From the NCBI RefSeq assembly GCF_017814435.1, contig NZ_JAGJCB010000009.1, forward strand, positions 1-64,000: a stretch of DNA of 64,000 nt, in the 5' to 3' direction. Under the pieces are notes generated by a model. That model searched no databases. It was not told the origin of the DNA and saw only the letters and a list, made by a program, of their open reading frames with translations. A program made the position numbers and the translations under genes. This document shows, in pieces, positions 19,444 through 27,006 of the stretch. Every line of letters begins with the position of its first letter. The first letter of the stretch is position 1. This DNA is from Mariniflexile gromovii (lineage in GTDB: Bacteria; Bacteroidota; Bacteroidia; Flavobacteriales; Flavobacteriaceae).

Positions 19444-20244
19444 ATGAAAAAAAAATTACTTTTATTTCTTTTACCCGTAATACTTTTTACGGTGACTTTA
19501 CAAGCACAGACTAAGTTGTGGAACTTTAGTGATGGTTCTTGGCCAACAAGCTCTGGCATAGGTTCATCTGAACAGGTAGTAGATCAACTTGGTATGTTCC
19601 CTATTGCTACCAATACTAATTTTGGGGCAGTTAATCAAAGTAACATTACATTTACAGACAGTTTGGTACGTTCTATTCGTTTTCAAATGAATGGAGGTGG
19701 TGGTGCCACTCCTCCTGATTATCAACCTGTACAACGTTATTTGTATTTTAATGTTGATGGAGCATGTACAGTGAAAGTTTGGTTTAAAACTGGAAGCAAC
19801 GGAACAACGCGTACCCTTTTTGTAACTGCCGGCACTACTCTTATAGGTTCAGAAACCACTAATGATAGTGGTACAGGAGGTTCTAATGGAGACTCTGCAA
19901 TTATCACATGTTCTCCTAGTGCTTCAGGTAAATATTACATATATGGTGATGCTGCTTGCAATATTTATCAAATTGAAGTAACAGGTGCTAATGTTACCAC
20001 GCCTACTCTTGGATTGAACGACAAAGCCTTTCCTATTTCAACAAATTTGCAAGCTTTAGGTAACAGAATATTTGTTTCAAACGTTAAATCTAGTTCTGAA
20101 ATTAAAATATACAGCATTACTGGTGCCTTGGTTAAAGAATTTAAAACCAATAGCGATATGGATTTCTCTTTCAAATCTGGGTTATATATTGCCACTATAA
20201 AAACCTCTGAAGGACAAAAATCCGTTAAACTATTAACGCATTAA
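19444..20244 (+). CDS. T9SS-sorted beta-sandwich protein of unknown function, candidate pectin-binding protein
   Basis: A 266-residue protein with a signal peptide (1-21), a beta-rich region of about 165 residues starting LWNFSDGSWP, and a T9SS C-terminal domain (from about residue 195 to SVKLLTH) very similar to that of the CE8 protein upstream. No catalytic motif of a known pectin enzyme is visible. The W-x-F start and the final I-x-I strand resemble the W-x-F modules inside the CE8 protein (WDFGAQQ and WVFNDRN), so it may be a stand-alone version of a carbohydrate-binding module. It has its own terminator and paired operators. I do not recognise a named family. Confidence 0.7.
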   Translation: MKKKLLLFLLPVILFTVTLQAQTKLWNFSDGSWPTSSGIGSSEQVVDQLGMFPIATNTNFGAVNQSNITFTDSLVRSIRFQMNGGGGATPPDYQPVQRYLYFNVDGACTVKVWFKTGSNGTTRTLFVTAGTTLIGSETTNDSGTGGSNGDSAIITCSPSASGKYYIYGDAACNIYQIEVTGANVTTPTLGLNDKAFPISTNLQALGNRIFVSNVKSSSEIKIYSITGALVKEFKTNSDMDFSFKSGLYIATIKTSEGQKSVKLLTH

Positions 20245-20267
20245 AAAAAGACGAACTCTAAATGAAA

Positions 20268-20294
20268 AAAAGGATATCCATTGGGTATCCTTTT
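20268..20294 (+). terminator. Intrinsic terminator after the T9SS beta-sandwich gene
   Basis: Arms AAAAGGATA (20268-20276) and TATCCTTTT (20286-20294) pair perfectly around a 9-nt loop. The hairpin lies between the stop at 20244 and the cupin start at 20319, which argues against the longer cupin start at 20262. Confidence 0.6.
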
Positions 20295-20318
20295 CAATAT
20301 AAACAAATAGGCTTTAAA

Positions 20319-20759
20319 ATGAAAAAATTAAAAGGTTGTTTACTATTTTCACTAATTTTAGTGTCATTAACCTATGCTCAACAAAAAAATGAGGTTTTAA
20401 ATGATTCTATAAAAACGTATACTATCGAAAATTGTGTAAACCAATTTAAAATGGAAAAAGCTGTAAGCACCAATGTAGGTTATCAGTATTGGTTTGCCGA
20501 TAAAGATTTTATTGATGGCAGAACGCTTAAATTGAGTGTGGTGGCTCCCCATAAATCAACACATGCTCCACACCAACACATTGAAGACGAGTTCTTTTTT
20601 GTTTTAGAAGGCACTGCAGAATTTTACCTTGATGGAAAAACCCAAACTGCAGGTGCGTACACCAGTTTTTACTGTCCGTCCAATTCCATGCATGGCATCA
20701 GTAATGTTGGAGATACCGAATTAAAATATTTGGTCATAAAAAAATACGAACAGAATTAA
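20319..20759 (+). CDS. Exported cupin-domain protein, possible KdgF-like uronate-processing protein
   Basis: The likely start is the ATG at 20319, giving 146 residues. It begins directly with a signal peptide (MKKLKGCLLFSLILVSLTYAQ), whereas the in-frame start at 20262 would add 19 residues overlapping a terminator hairpin. A single cupin fold follows, with metal-ligand spacing HAPHQH..E (about residues 78-87) and a later His in SMHGISN. Cupins in pectin loci include KdgF, which speeds ring opening of unsaturated uronates. KdgF is usually cytoplasmic, so an exported version would act in the periplasm on products of GH105. It is followed 17 bp later by the PL10-CE8 gene. Substrate is inferred from context. 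Confidence 0.7.
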   Translation: MKKLKGCLLFSLILVSLTYAQQKNEVLNDSIKTYTIENCVNQFKMEKAVSTNVGYQYWFADKDFIDGRTLKLSVVAPHKSTHAPHQHIEDEFFFVLEGTAEFYLDGKTQTAGAYTSFYCPSNSMHGISNVGDTELKYLVIKKYEQN

Positions 20760-20776
20760 ATAAAAAGTAAGTACAC

Positions 20777-22798
20777 ATGAATTTTTTAAAAAGAAATATA
20801 TTAACGCTATTTGTAACTTGTTTGGCATCAACAATTCTCCAAGCACAAATTCTGGATAAATCTTGGGAAAAAATAACCCAAATGGAAGAAGGTTCTTGGT
20901 TTGCATCACAAGAAGCAAAGGACATAGCGGAAAATGTATTGCTTTACCAAAGAAACATAGGTGGTTGGGAGAAAAATATTCAAATGCATAAACCACTTTC
21001 TGATACAGAAAAAAAGAATTTATTAGCTTTAAAAGATACGCCTAAGGGATGCACCACTGATAATGGCGCTACCTATAACGAAATGCTATTCCTGTCTAAA
21101 ATTTATAGACAAGTACCTGACGAACGTTACAAAAAAGCATTTTTAGCAGGCTTAAACTATATTTTGGAAGCACAATATGAAAATGGCGGTTGGCCTCAAT
21201 TTTATCCTCTAAAAAAAGGGTATTACACCCATATTACTTACAACGACGATTCTATGGTACATATTCTTAATGTGCTAAAGGAAATTAAAAACAAAACCGA
21301 TTACTTTTCAATTAAACCCTCTGAAGAAACCATCGAACGTGTAAAAACAGCATTCAATAAAGGGATTGATTGCATCATAAAAACCCAATATAAACAAAAT
21401 GGTGTTTTAACAAGTTGGTGTGCACAACACGACGAAAACACCTTATTACCTACCAATGCCAGAGCTTATGAATTGGCTTCTTTAAGCGGTAAAGAATCGG
21501 CTAAAATCGTATTGCTTTTAATGGATATTGAAAACCCTTCCAACGCTATTATAACAGCAGTAAATAGTGCTTATGTTTGGTTTGAGAAAGTAAAAATAAC
21601 GGGATTAAGAGAAGAACGTATTTACAACGATAAAGGGAAAATAATTGACAAAAAAATGGTGCCAGATGCTGATGCTCCACCGCTTTGGGCACGTTTTATG
21701 AATTTAGAGGATAACAAACCCTTTTTCTGCGATAGAGATGGTATTAAAAAAGAAACATTGGCCGAAATTGGTGAAGAACGACGAAACGGCTATGGATGGT
21801 ACACCAACGAGCCTAAGGAAGTACTAAAAAAATACCCTAAATGGAAAGAGAAATATGATAGTTTGTCTTCCGAAAAAAAAGTAAAATCACCAAAAGATGA
21901 CTATAACATGGTGGTTGCCAAAGATGGTACAGGCGATTTCGAAACCATCCAAGATGCCATAAATGCATCAAAAGCATTTCCATACCAACGCGTTTTTATA
22001 CACGTTAGAAATGGTATTTATAATGAAAAGGCACATATATACTCCTGGAACACAAAAGTGTCTTTAATTGGAGAGAGTAAAGAAAGCACCATTATTACTT
22101 TTAATGATTTTTTTGGTAAAATTGATTTAGGAAGAAACAGCACTTTTCACACATCAACGCTTTTGGTTGAAGGCAATGATTTTATTGCAAAAAACATCAC
22201 AATTCAAAACACATCCGGTCCCGTAGGGCAAGCCATAGCACTATCTGTAAATGCCACTAGATGTTATTTTGAAAATTGCGCACTTTTAGGATTTCAAGAT
22301 ACGCTTTACACTACTGGCGAAGGATTTAAAAACTACTTTAAAAACTGCTTGATTGAAGGAAGTACCGATTTTATTTTTGGTGAAGCTACCGTGTTTTTTG
22401 AAGGTTGTGTGATTAACAGTAAAACCAATTCATATATTACGGCAGCATCAACACCTAAAAATCAAGATTTCGGGTTTGTATTTAAAAACTGTAAACTAAT
22501 TGCTGACAAGAACGTAACCGAAGTTTTTTTAGGACGCCCCTGGCGAACCTATGCTAAAACCGTTTTTATAGGTTGCGAAATGGGCAAACATATAAAGCCT
22601 GAAGGTTGGAACAATTGGAACAATAAAGAAGCCGAAACTCACTCATTTTATGTTGAATACCAATGTATAGGTGCTGGCTATCAACCCGAAAGCAGAGTAA
22701 AATGGTCGCACCAATTAAAAAAATCGGAAGCAAAAAAATATACTATTGAAAATATCCTTAAATCCGATAGTGAAAATGCAAAATGGTATTTAAACTGA
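20777..22798 (+). CDS. PL10 pectate lyase - CE8 pectin methylesterase fusion
   Basis: A 673-residue two-enzyme protein with a signal peptide (about 1-22). Residues about 40-365 form a PL10 (alpha/alpha) lyase with YNDDSMVH, the catalytic-Arg helix LPTNARAYELAS and WARFMNLEDNKPFFCDRDG. Residues about 375-665 form a CE8 beta-helix with the family start VVAKDGTGDFETIQDAI, then GFQDTLYTTGEG, STDFIFGEATVFFE and FLGRPWRTYAKTVFI. Having methylesterase and lyase in one chain allows removal of a methyl group and cleavage at the same place. There is no T9SS tail, so unlike the PL1 enzymes it probably stays in the periplasm. It is 7 bp from the CE12 gene. Confidence 0.93.
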   Translation: MNFLKRNILTLFVTCLASTILQAQILDKSWEKITQMEEGSWFASQEAKDIAENVLLYQRNIGGWEKNIQMHKPLSDTEKKNLLALKDTPKGCTTDNGATYNEMLFLSKIYRQVPDERYKKAFLAGLNYILEAQYENGGWPQFYPLKKGYYTHITYNDDSMVHILNVLKEIKNKTDYFSIKPSEETIERVKTAFNKGIDCIIKTQYKQNGVLTSWCAQHDENTLLPTNARAYELASLSGKESAKIVLLLMDIENPSNAIITAVNSAYVWFEKVKITGLREERIYNDKGKIIDKKMVPDADAPPLWARFMNLEDNKPFFCDRDGIKKETLAEIGEERRNGYGWYTNEPKEVLKKYPKWKEKYDSLSSEKKVKSPKDDYNMVVAKDGTGDFETIQDAINASKAFPYQRVFIHVRNGIYNEKAHIYSWNTKVSLIGESKESTIITFNDFFGKIDLGRNSTFHTSTLLVEGNDFIAKNITIQNTSGPVGQAIALSVNATRCYFENCALLGFQDTLYTTGEGFKNYFKNCLIEGSTDFIFGEATVFFEGCVINSKTNSYITAASTPKNQDFGFVFKNCKLIADKNVTEVFLGRPWRTYAKTVFIGCEMGKHIKPEGWNNWNNKEAETHSFYVEYQCIGAGYQPESRVKWSHQLKKSEAKKYTIENILKSDSENAKWYLN

Positions 22799-22805
22799 AT
22801 GTATT

Positions 22806-23537
22806 ATGAAAATTAAATTAATTATTTTATGCCTGTTTATGTCTAGTTGTATGGCACAACAAACTACTATTTATCTAATTGGCGACTCCACCATGGCCAA
22901 TAAAGAGAACCCTGAAACAAATCCGGAATATGGTTGGGGGCAAGTTTTACCTCAGTTTTTTAATGAAGAGGTAATAATTGACAACAGAGCCGTAAATGGT
23001 AGAAGCTCCAAAAGTTTTACAGCCGAAAATAAGTGGGATGCTGTGCTTAAAACATTGAAAAAGGGCGATTATGTTTTTATTCAATTTGGACATAACGATC
23101 AAAAAATAAATGACCCCAACCGCTATACAAATCCGCATACCTCCTACCGTTATAATTTAATAAAGTTTGTTTTAGAAACTAGAGAAAAAGGCGCTATACC
23201 TGTTTTGTTTTCATCTATTGCTCGAAGAAATTTCAATGATGCGGGCACTTTGGTTGATACGCATGGTGCGTATCCTTTAGAAGTAAGGCTGGTAGCTCAA
23301 GAATACCAAGTGGCATTTATAGACCTTCAATATTTAACTGAAAAACTAGAAGAATCTTACGGTGTTGAAGGGTCAAAAAAGCTTCACTTACATTTTGAAC
23401 CTGGTGAAAATTCATATTATAAAGAAGGAAAGCATGATGATACGCATCTTTCAAAACTAGGTGCTACAGAAATAGCTAAACTTGCTACGCTCCAATTAAA
23501 AAAACAAGTACCTAGTTTAATCAATTATATTAAATAA
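22806..23537 (+). CDS. CE12 rhamnogalacturonan acetylesterase (second copy)
   Basis: A 243-residue SGNH hydrolase with a short signal (MSSCMAQ, possibly a lipoprotein lipobox MSSC). Catalytic blocks: LIGDSTMANK (Ser), NGRSSKSF (Gly), FGHNDQ (Asn) and DDTHLSKLGA (Asp-His). It is the last gene of the rightward run and ends in a bidirectional hairpin. The first CE12 at 2274-3083 has the same blocks but a longer insertion before the Asp-His pair. The two presumably share the rhamnogalacturonan acetylesterase role with different fine specificity. Confidence 0.9.
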   Translation: MKIKLIILCLFMSSCMAQQTTIYLIGDSTMANKENPETNPEYGWGQVLPQFFNEEVIIDNRAVNGRSSKSFTAENKWDAVLKTLKKGDYVFIQFGHNDQKINDPNRYTNPHTSYRYNLIKFVLETREKGAIPVLFSSIARRNFNDAGTLVDTHGAYPLEVRLVAQEYQVAFIDLQYLTEKLEESYGVEGSKKLHLHFEPGENSYYKEGKHDDTHLSKLGATEIAKLATLQLKKQVPSLINYIK

Positions 23538-23570
23538 TGTAGATTTATTTTAAAACTTTGTAATTAAAAA

Positions 23571-23598
23571 GGGTTCGATTTATTGTTAAATCGAACCC
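23571..23598. terminator. Bidirectional terminator between convergent genes
   Basis: Arms GGGTTCGATTTA (23571-23582) and TAAATCGAACCC (23587-23598) pair perfectly over 12 bp around the loop TTGT. It lies between the stop of the rightward CE12 gene and the stop of the leftward PL1 gene, with A- and T-rich flanks on both sides. Confidence 0.85.
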
Positions 23599-23634
23599 CT
23601 ATCATTTTACTAATTTGCTATTAAAAAGTCTTTT

Positions 23635-26175
23635 TTATTTTTTTACTATAATTTGTTTATGTATTCCTTGATTGGTTTGTACGCTCACCAAATAACTTCC
23701 ACTGCTTAAATTACTAATATCAACAGTTTTTGAATTTCTAATATGCTTTACCAAAGCACCCACCATATTATAAACTTGAATTTGTTCAATATTTGCTATT
23801 GATGCTATTTCAAAGCTACTTGTAACAGGGTTAGGATACAGCTTTAATTTTACCAATTTGTTATCTTTTACACCCAATGTATTATATACAGTTTTTATAT
23901 AGAATAGGTTTGCTGTGTTATTTTTTGTTATTGAATGTGAACCCACAGGAATATCTGAAATATTTACAATACCTGCTGATGCTGTGTAATCCACACCATC
24001 TAATTTAATTTTTCCAGTAAAACTAGAATCAAAAACCAAGGTTAAGGTTGACACTGCTGTAGTTGTGTAATTAATAAATGTAGCAGACTCAATTTTCAAT
24101 CGTCTTGTTAAGGTCAATCCATCATAAGATACAGAACCATTAGTAGAATTCATATTTCCTGAAATGTTATAGAACGTACTCACTTTTTCAGAAACCGTAA
24201 AATTATGAATCTCTTCTCCAGTGGTACTTCCTGGCGGTACTAAAGTGATGGTTCCCGATTCTGATATTGGAGTGCCAACAGTACCAATAGTTGTTACAGA
24301 ATATGAAACATTTGCTGTGGGAGTACCTGTAATGGTAATTGTTTTAGCTGAAGCATCTTTTACAAAACTTAATCCCGAAGCTGGCAACCCACTTACCGAA
24401 GCATCAGTGGCATCCCCTCCCCAAGTTATCATAATGGTTTCCATAGCTTCTCCTTCAACTACATCTTGACTGGCGTTGCTTGTTGTTACCACAAGCGTAT
24501 GGGTGCTTGGTACTGCTTCTCCTTGAATATATACTAAACTTGTTTCGTAATTAACTAGGGCTGCTTTTAAAGGTGGATTTACTGTAGAAGATGTATCATC
24601 TGCGGGTACAAAAGTCCAATTAAAATCGCCACCATTCATACGTCCTGCATATTGCATCACCTTCGCTTTAGCTTCTGCTGGTGTATCAATAACCAAGTTT
24701 TTAATATACAATGAAGCATCTGTATCAAAGTTATTATAAGTGTTGATTCCTTTAAACGACTTTACAGTATTTGGAACTATATCTCCTCGGTTGCTAACTA
24801 CATAGGCATCAAAATCTACCATAGAACCGTTATTACCTGGTTTATCAAAAGATGAATCACCATAAGCCACAAAACGCATGGAGTTGGTGCCATTATCGGC
24901 ATCAAATGTATTATTAAATGCTTTTATGATGCCTCCATCTTCTCCTGAAAAAGTTCCTTGATTGTTTGGGTCATTCAATTGTTTAGATTCGCTCCAAACA
25001 TCGGTACCTTGCATAGAAATCATCATAGGGTTTTTACTGTTTCTAAAATAGTTTCCTTCTACAAATAACGATGAGCCTTCGGTAGAGCCTGAACCGTATT
25101 TAGAATTCCCATCAAAATAATTATTGTAAATATGGGCAGAATAATAACGTACACGTGGATGACGAGAATCTGAATGGTCATACCAATTATGATGGTAAGT
25201 TATATACAAATCGGTGTCACCACTCTCACTTAACCCTAAAAGGTTACTTTTTCCTGAATCCCAGAAATGGTTATATGAAAATGTGACGTACTTGGATTTT
25301 TTACAATCCAAGGCACCATCGCCTTTGGCTTGATCAGCATCACCACCTGCATCTCCGTAAAAGAAATCAATATGATGTACCCAGATATAATCATTGTTTT
25401 GTTGTAAACCTATATTATCACCTTCACTGCTATTGCAGTTCATAGTACCCAGATTTCGTATTTCAATATTGGTTGCATTCTTAACACGAATGCCCCAACC
25501 ATCGGCAACGGCATCTTCACCCACACCTTCTAATGTAATGTAGCTTGATGCGTTATTTTTGTTTTCTATAACAACATCACCTCCCAATAAATAACTAGGA
25601 TCTGTAATTTGTCCAATCAAACGCACAATTAAAGGGCGTGTATCGTTTCCTTTTTTAAAACCATCTAGAATAGTTTGTAAACCCACACAGGGATTAGCAT
25701 TGGCTCCTGTAACAACCATAGACACAGTGTTTTTTGTCTCTTCAGTAATATAAAGAATTACCGCTCCGGTTTTTGGTGTTCCATCCATTTTATAGGCTCC
25801 CGGAACTCTTCCTTTAGCAAAAGCAAACCCATTACGATCGTGTGGCAATACTGTAATGGTACCGGTTGTTGTACCTGTGGTTTCTTCAACAGCTGCAACG
25901 ACCGCCTTAACGGTTACTGTATATGAACCCGCTTTTAAACCCAGTATATCTGCCCGGAAATAACTTCCATAACTTCTAATTAATGGGTTATCAATTTTCT
26001 GGTTGCTCAGCCCTTCTCCACTAAAGTAAACATTGTAACTATCTGCTCCCGAAACAGAATCCCATTTTACATAAGCCGTTTCAAACCAACCCCCTGTTTC
26101 AGTAATATTCACTGATTGTGACCAAGTATATAACGAGCTCAACATGATGGTTAAACAAAGTAGTAATTTTTTCAT
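23635..26175 (-). CDS. Large PL1 pectate lyase with fibronectin-like domain and T9SS tail
   Basis: An 846-residue secreted protein. Order: signal peptide (1-19), fibronectin-like domain (about 22-110, YVKWDSVSGADSYNVYF), PL1 beta-helix (about 115-520), an Ig/putative-binding stretch (about 555-650), another beta-sandwich (about 655-760) and a T9SS C-terminal domain (about 770-846, ending KQIIVKK). PL1 residues are clear: HHIDFFYGDAGGDADQAKGD for the calcium site, the HNWYDH motif, and the catalytic-Arg motif SRHPRVR. It is leftward, convergent with the CE12 gene, and has the only perfect copy of the locus operator 55 bp upstream, so it is probably the most tightly controlled gene of the regulon. 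Confidence 0.93.
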   Translation of the reverse strand: MKKLLLCLTIMLSSLYTWSQSVNITETGGWFETAYVKWDSVSGADSYNVYFSGEGLSNQKIDNPLIRSYGSYFRADILGLKAGSYTVTVKAVVAAVEETTGTTTGTITVLPHDRNGFAFAKGRVPGAYKMDGTPKTGAVILYITEETKNTVSMVVTGANANPCVGLQTILDGFKKGNDTRPLIVRLIGQITDPSYLLGGDVVIENKNNASSYITLEGVGEDAVADGWGIRVKNATNIEIRNLGTMNCNSSEGDNIGLQQNNDYIWVHHIDFFYGDAGGDADQAKGDGALDCKKSKYVTFSYNHFWDSGKSNLLGLSESGDTDLYITYHHNWYDHSDSRHPRVRYYSAHIYNNYFDGNSKYGSGSTEGSSLFVEGNYFRNSKNPMMISMQGTDVWSESKQLNDPNNQGTFSGEDGGIIKAFNNTFDADNGTNSMRFVAYGDSSFDKPGNNGSMVDFDAYVVSNRGDIVPNTVKSFKGINTYNNFDTDASLYIKNLVIDTPAEAKAKVMQYAGRMNGGDFNWTFVPADDTSSTVNPPLKAALVNYETSLVYIQGEAVPSTHTLVVTTSNASQDVVEGEAMETIMITWGGDATDASVSGLPASGLSFVKDASAKTITITGTPTANVSYSVTTIGTVGTPISESGTITLVPPGSTTGEEIHNFTVSEKVSTFYNISGNMNSTNGSVSYDGLTLTRRLKIESATFINYTTTAVSTLTLVFDSSFTGKIKLDGVDYTASAGIVNISDIPVGSHSITKNNTANLFYIKTVYNTLGVKDNKLVKLKLYPNPVTSSFEIASIANIEQIQVYNMVGALVKHIRNSKTVDISNLSSGSYLVSVQTNQGIHKQIIVKK

Positions 26176-26230
26176 GTTATATTAGAATTTAGTTTACACT
26201 TATAAGCTATATTAGCTAATTAAAACATCT

Positions 26231-26244
26231 TGTAATCGATTACA
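26231..26244. promoter_or_regulatory. Perfect LacI-type operator upstream of the large PL1 gene
   Basis: TGTAATCGATTACA is a perfect 14-bp palindrome lying 55 bp upstream of the leftward PL1 start. It defines the consensus that the other copies at 13812, 13965, 15468, 19368 and 19402 resemble. Confidence 0.75.
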
Positions 26245-26613
26245 CAAACATAGCTTTTTTTTTAAATTAAACCACAAAATTTTAATAAAATCGATAAAGT
26301 GTTGTTAGATATTAGATTATTAACTTATCGTGTAATATTTAGTGTGCAACTTTAAAAGTTTTGTCGGCTTTCTTAAAAAATATTATTACATAATATCATA
26401 ATATATAGATTACAAAACTCAAAATATTAGACTAAAGTTATAATAGAATTAATTTTAGATATAAATATTTCGCCTTTAAATTATTAAGTTGCACAATTAC
26501 ATCAGAGTTTTAATCCAAGACAATCTTGAAAAAGAAGAAATAAAAGCAATGAATATGTTAAAGATTAAAACAGTCCTTATTCTGTACTTATTCTGTACTA
26601 TGTACAATAAAAA

Positions 26614-26639
26614 AAGCCTCTACATTTCTGTAAAGGCTT
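26614..26639 (-). terminator. Hairpin terminator next to the tRNA-Met fragment
   Basis: Arms AAGCCTCTACA (26614-26624) and TGTAAAGGCTT (26629-26639) pair with one G-T wobble around TTTC. Read on the minus strand it follows the 3' end of the tRNA sequence by about 11 bp, as expected for the terminator of the original tRNA-Met gene. Confidence 0.7.
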
Positions 26640-26650
26640 GATTTTTCTAG

Positions 26651-26694
26651 TAGCGGGAACTGGGTTCGAACCAATGACCTTCGGGTTATGAGCC
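26651..26694 (-). other. 3' fragment of an initiator-like tRNA-Met; putative left attachment site
   Basis: The complement of this stretch starts GGCTCATAACCCGAAGGTC and ends CAGTTCCCGCTA. It holds the anticodon loop CTCATAA (anticodon CAT), the 3' side of the anticodon stem CCCGA as in initiator tRNAs, a T-arm with GGTTCGAACCC, and the acceptor 3' strand. The 5' half of the tRNA is missing: sequence after 26694 is unrelated AT-rich DNA. This is the usual scar at one end of an element that integrates into the 3' end of a tRNA gene. The geometry predicts an intact tRNA-Met on the minus strand at the right end of the element, beyond 64000. Confidence 0.8.
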
Positions 26695-27006
26695 TAAAGA
26701 TTACAGAATCAATTTTAATCAAATTACCTCAAAATCAATTAGTTATGCTATTGGTAATTTTGTTCAACACCAATTAAACCATATAAAATCAAATAATTCT
26801 GTACCTATTCTGTACCCATTTTTGAATTATTTTTTTTATCTTTATACTAACCTAAAAGACATTGTAAAGTATAGTTGAAATAGGCATTGACCTAAAATGT
26901 ACAACAGAATATTAGCACTATTATTTTACGCTTACAAACACATATTCTGTACCCATTTTTTGAATTATTTAAATGACACCAAATACTAATTATAAAAACA
27001 AGGCTT

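Larger units (their letters stand above)
26579..26970 (+). repeat. Five direct copies of ATTCTGTAC around the attachment site
   Basis: ATTCTGTAC occurs as a head-to-tail pair with an 11-bp period at 26579-26600, as a second such pair at 26796-26817, and as a single copy at 26944. The last two places also share the longer stretch ATTCTGTACCCATTTTT plus GAATTATTT (26807-26832 and 26944-26970). Short direct repeats near the core site are typical arm-type binding sites for tyrosine recombinases. The first pair lies on the presumed chromosomal side of the tRNA fragment, which the simple model does not explain. Confidence 0.55.

Noticed and set aside
26615-26639. The hairpin beside the tRNA fragment as part of the recombination core
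   Set aside because: It is followed by a T-run in the direction of the tRNA and is simply explained as the terminator of the original tRNA gene.
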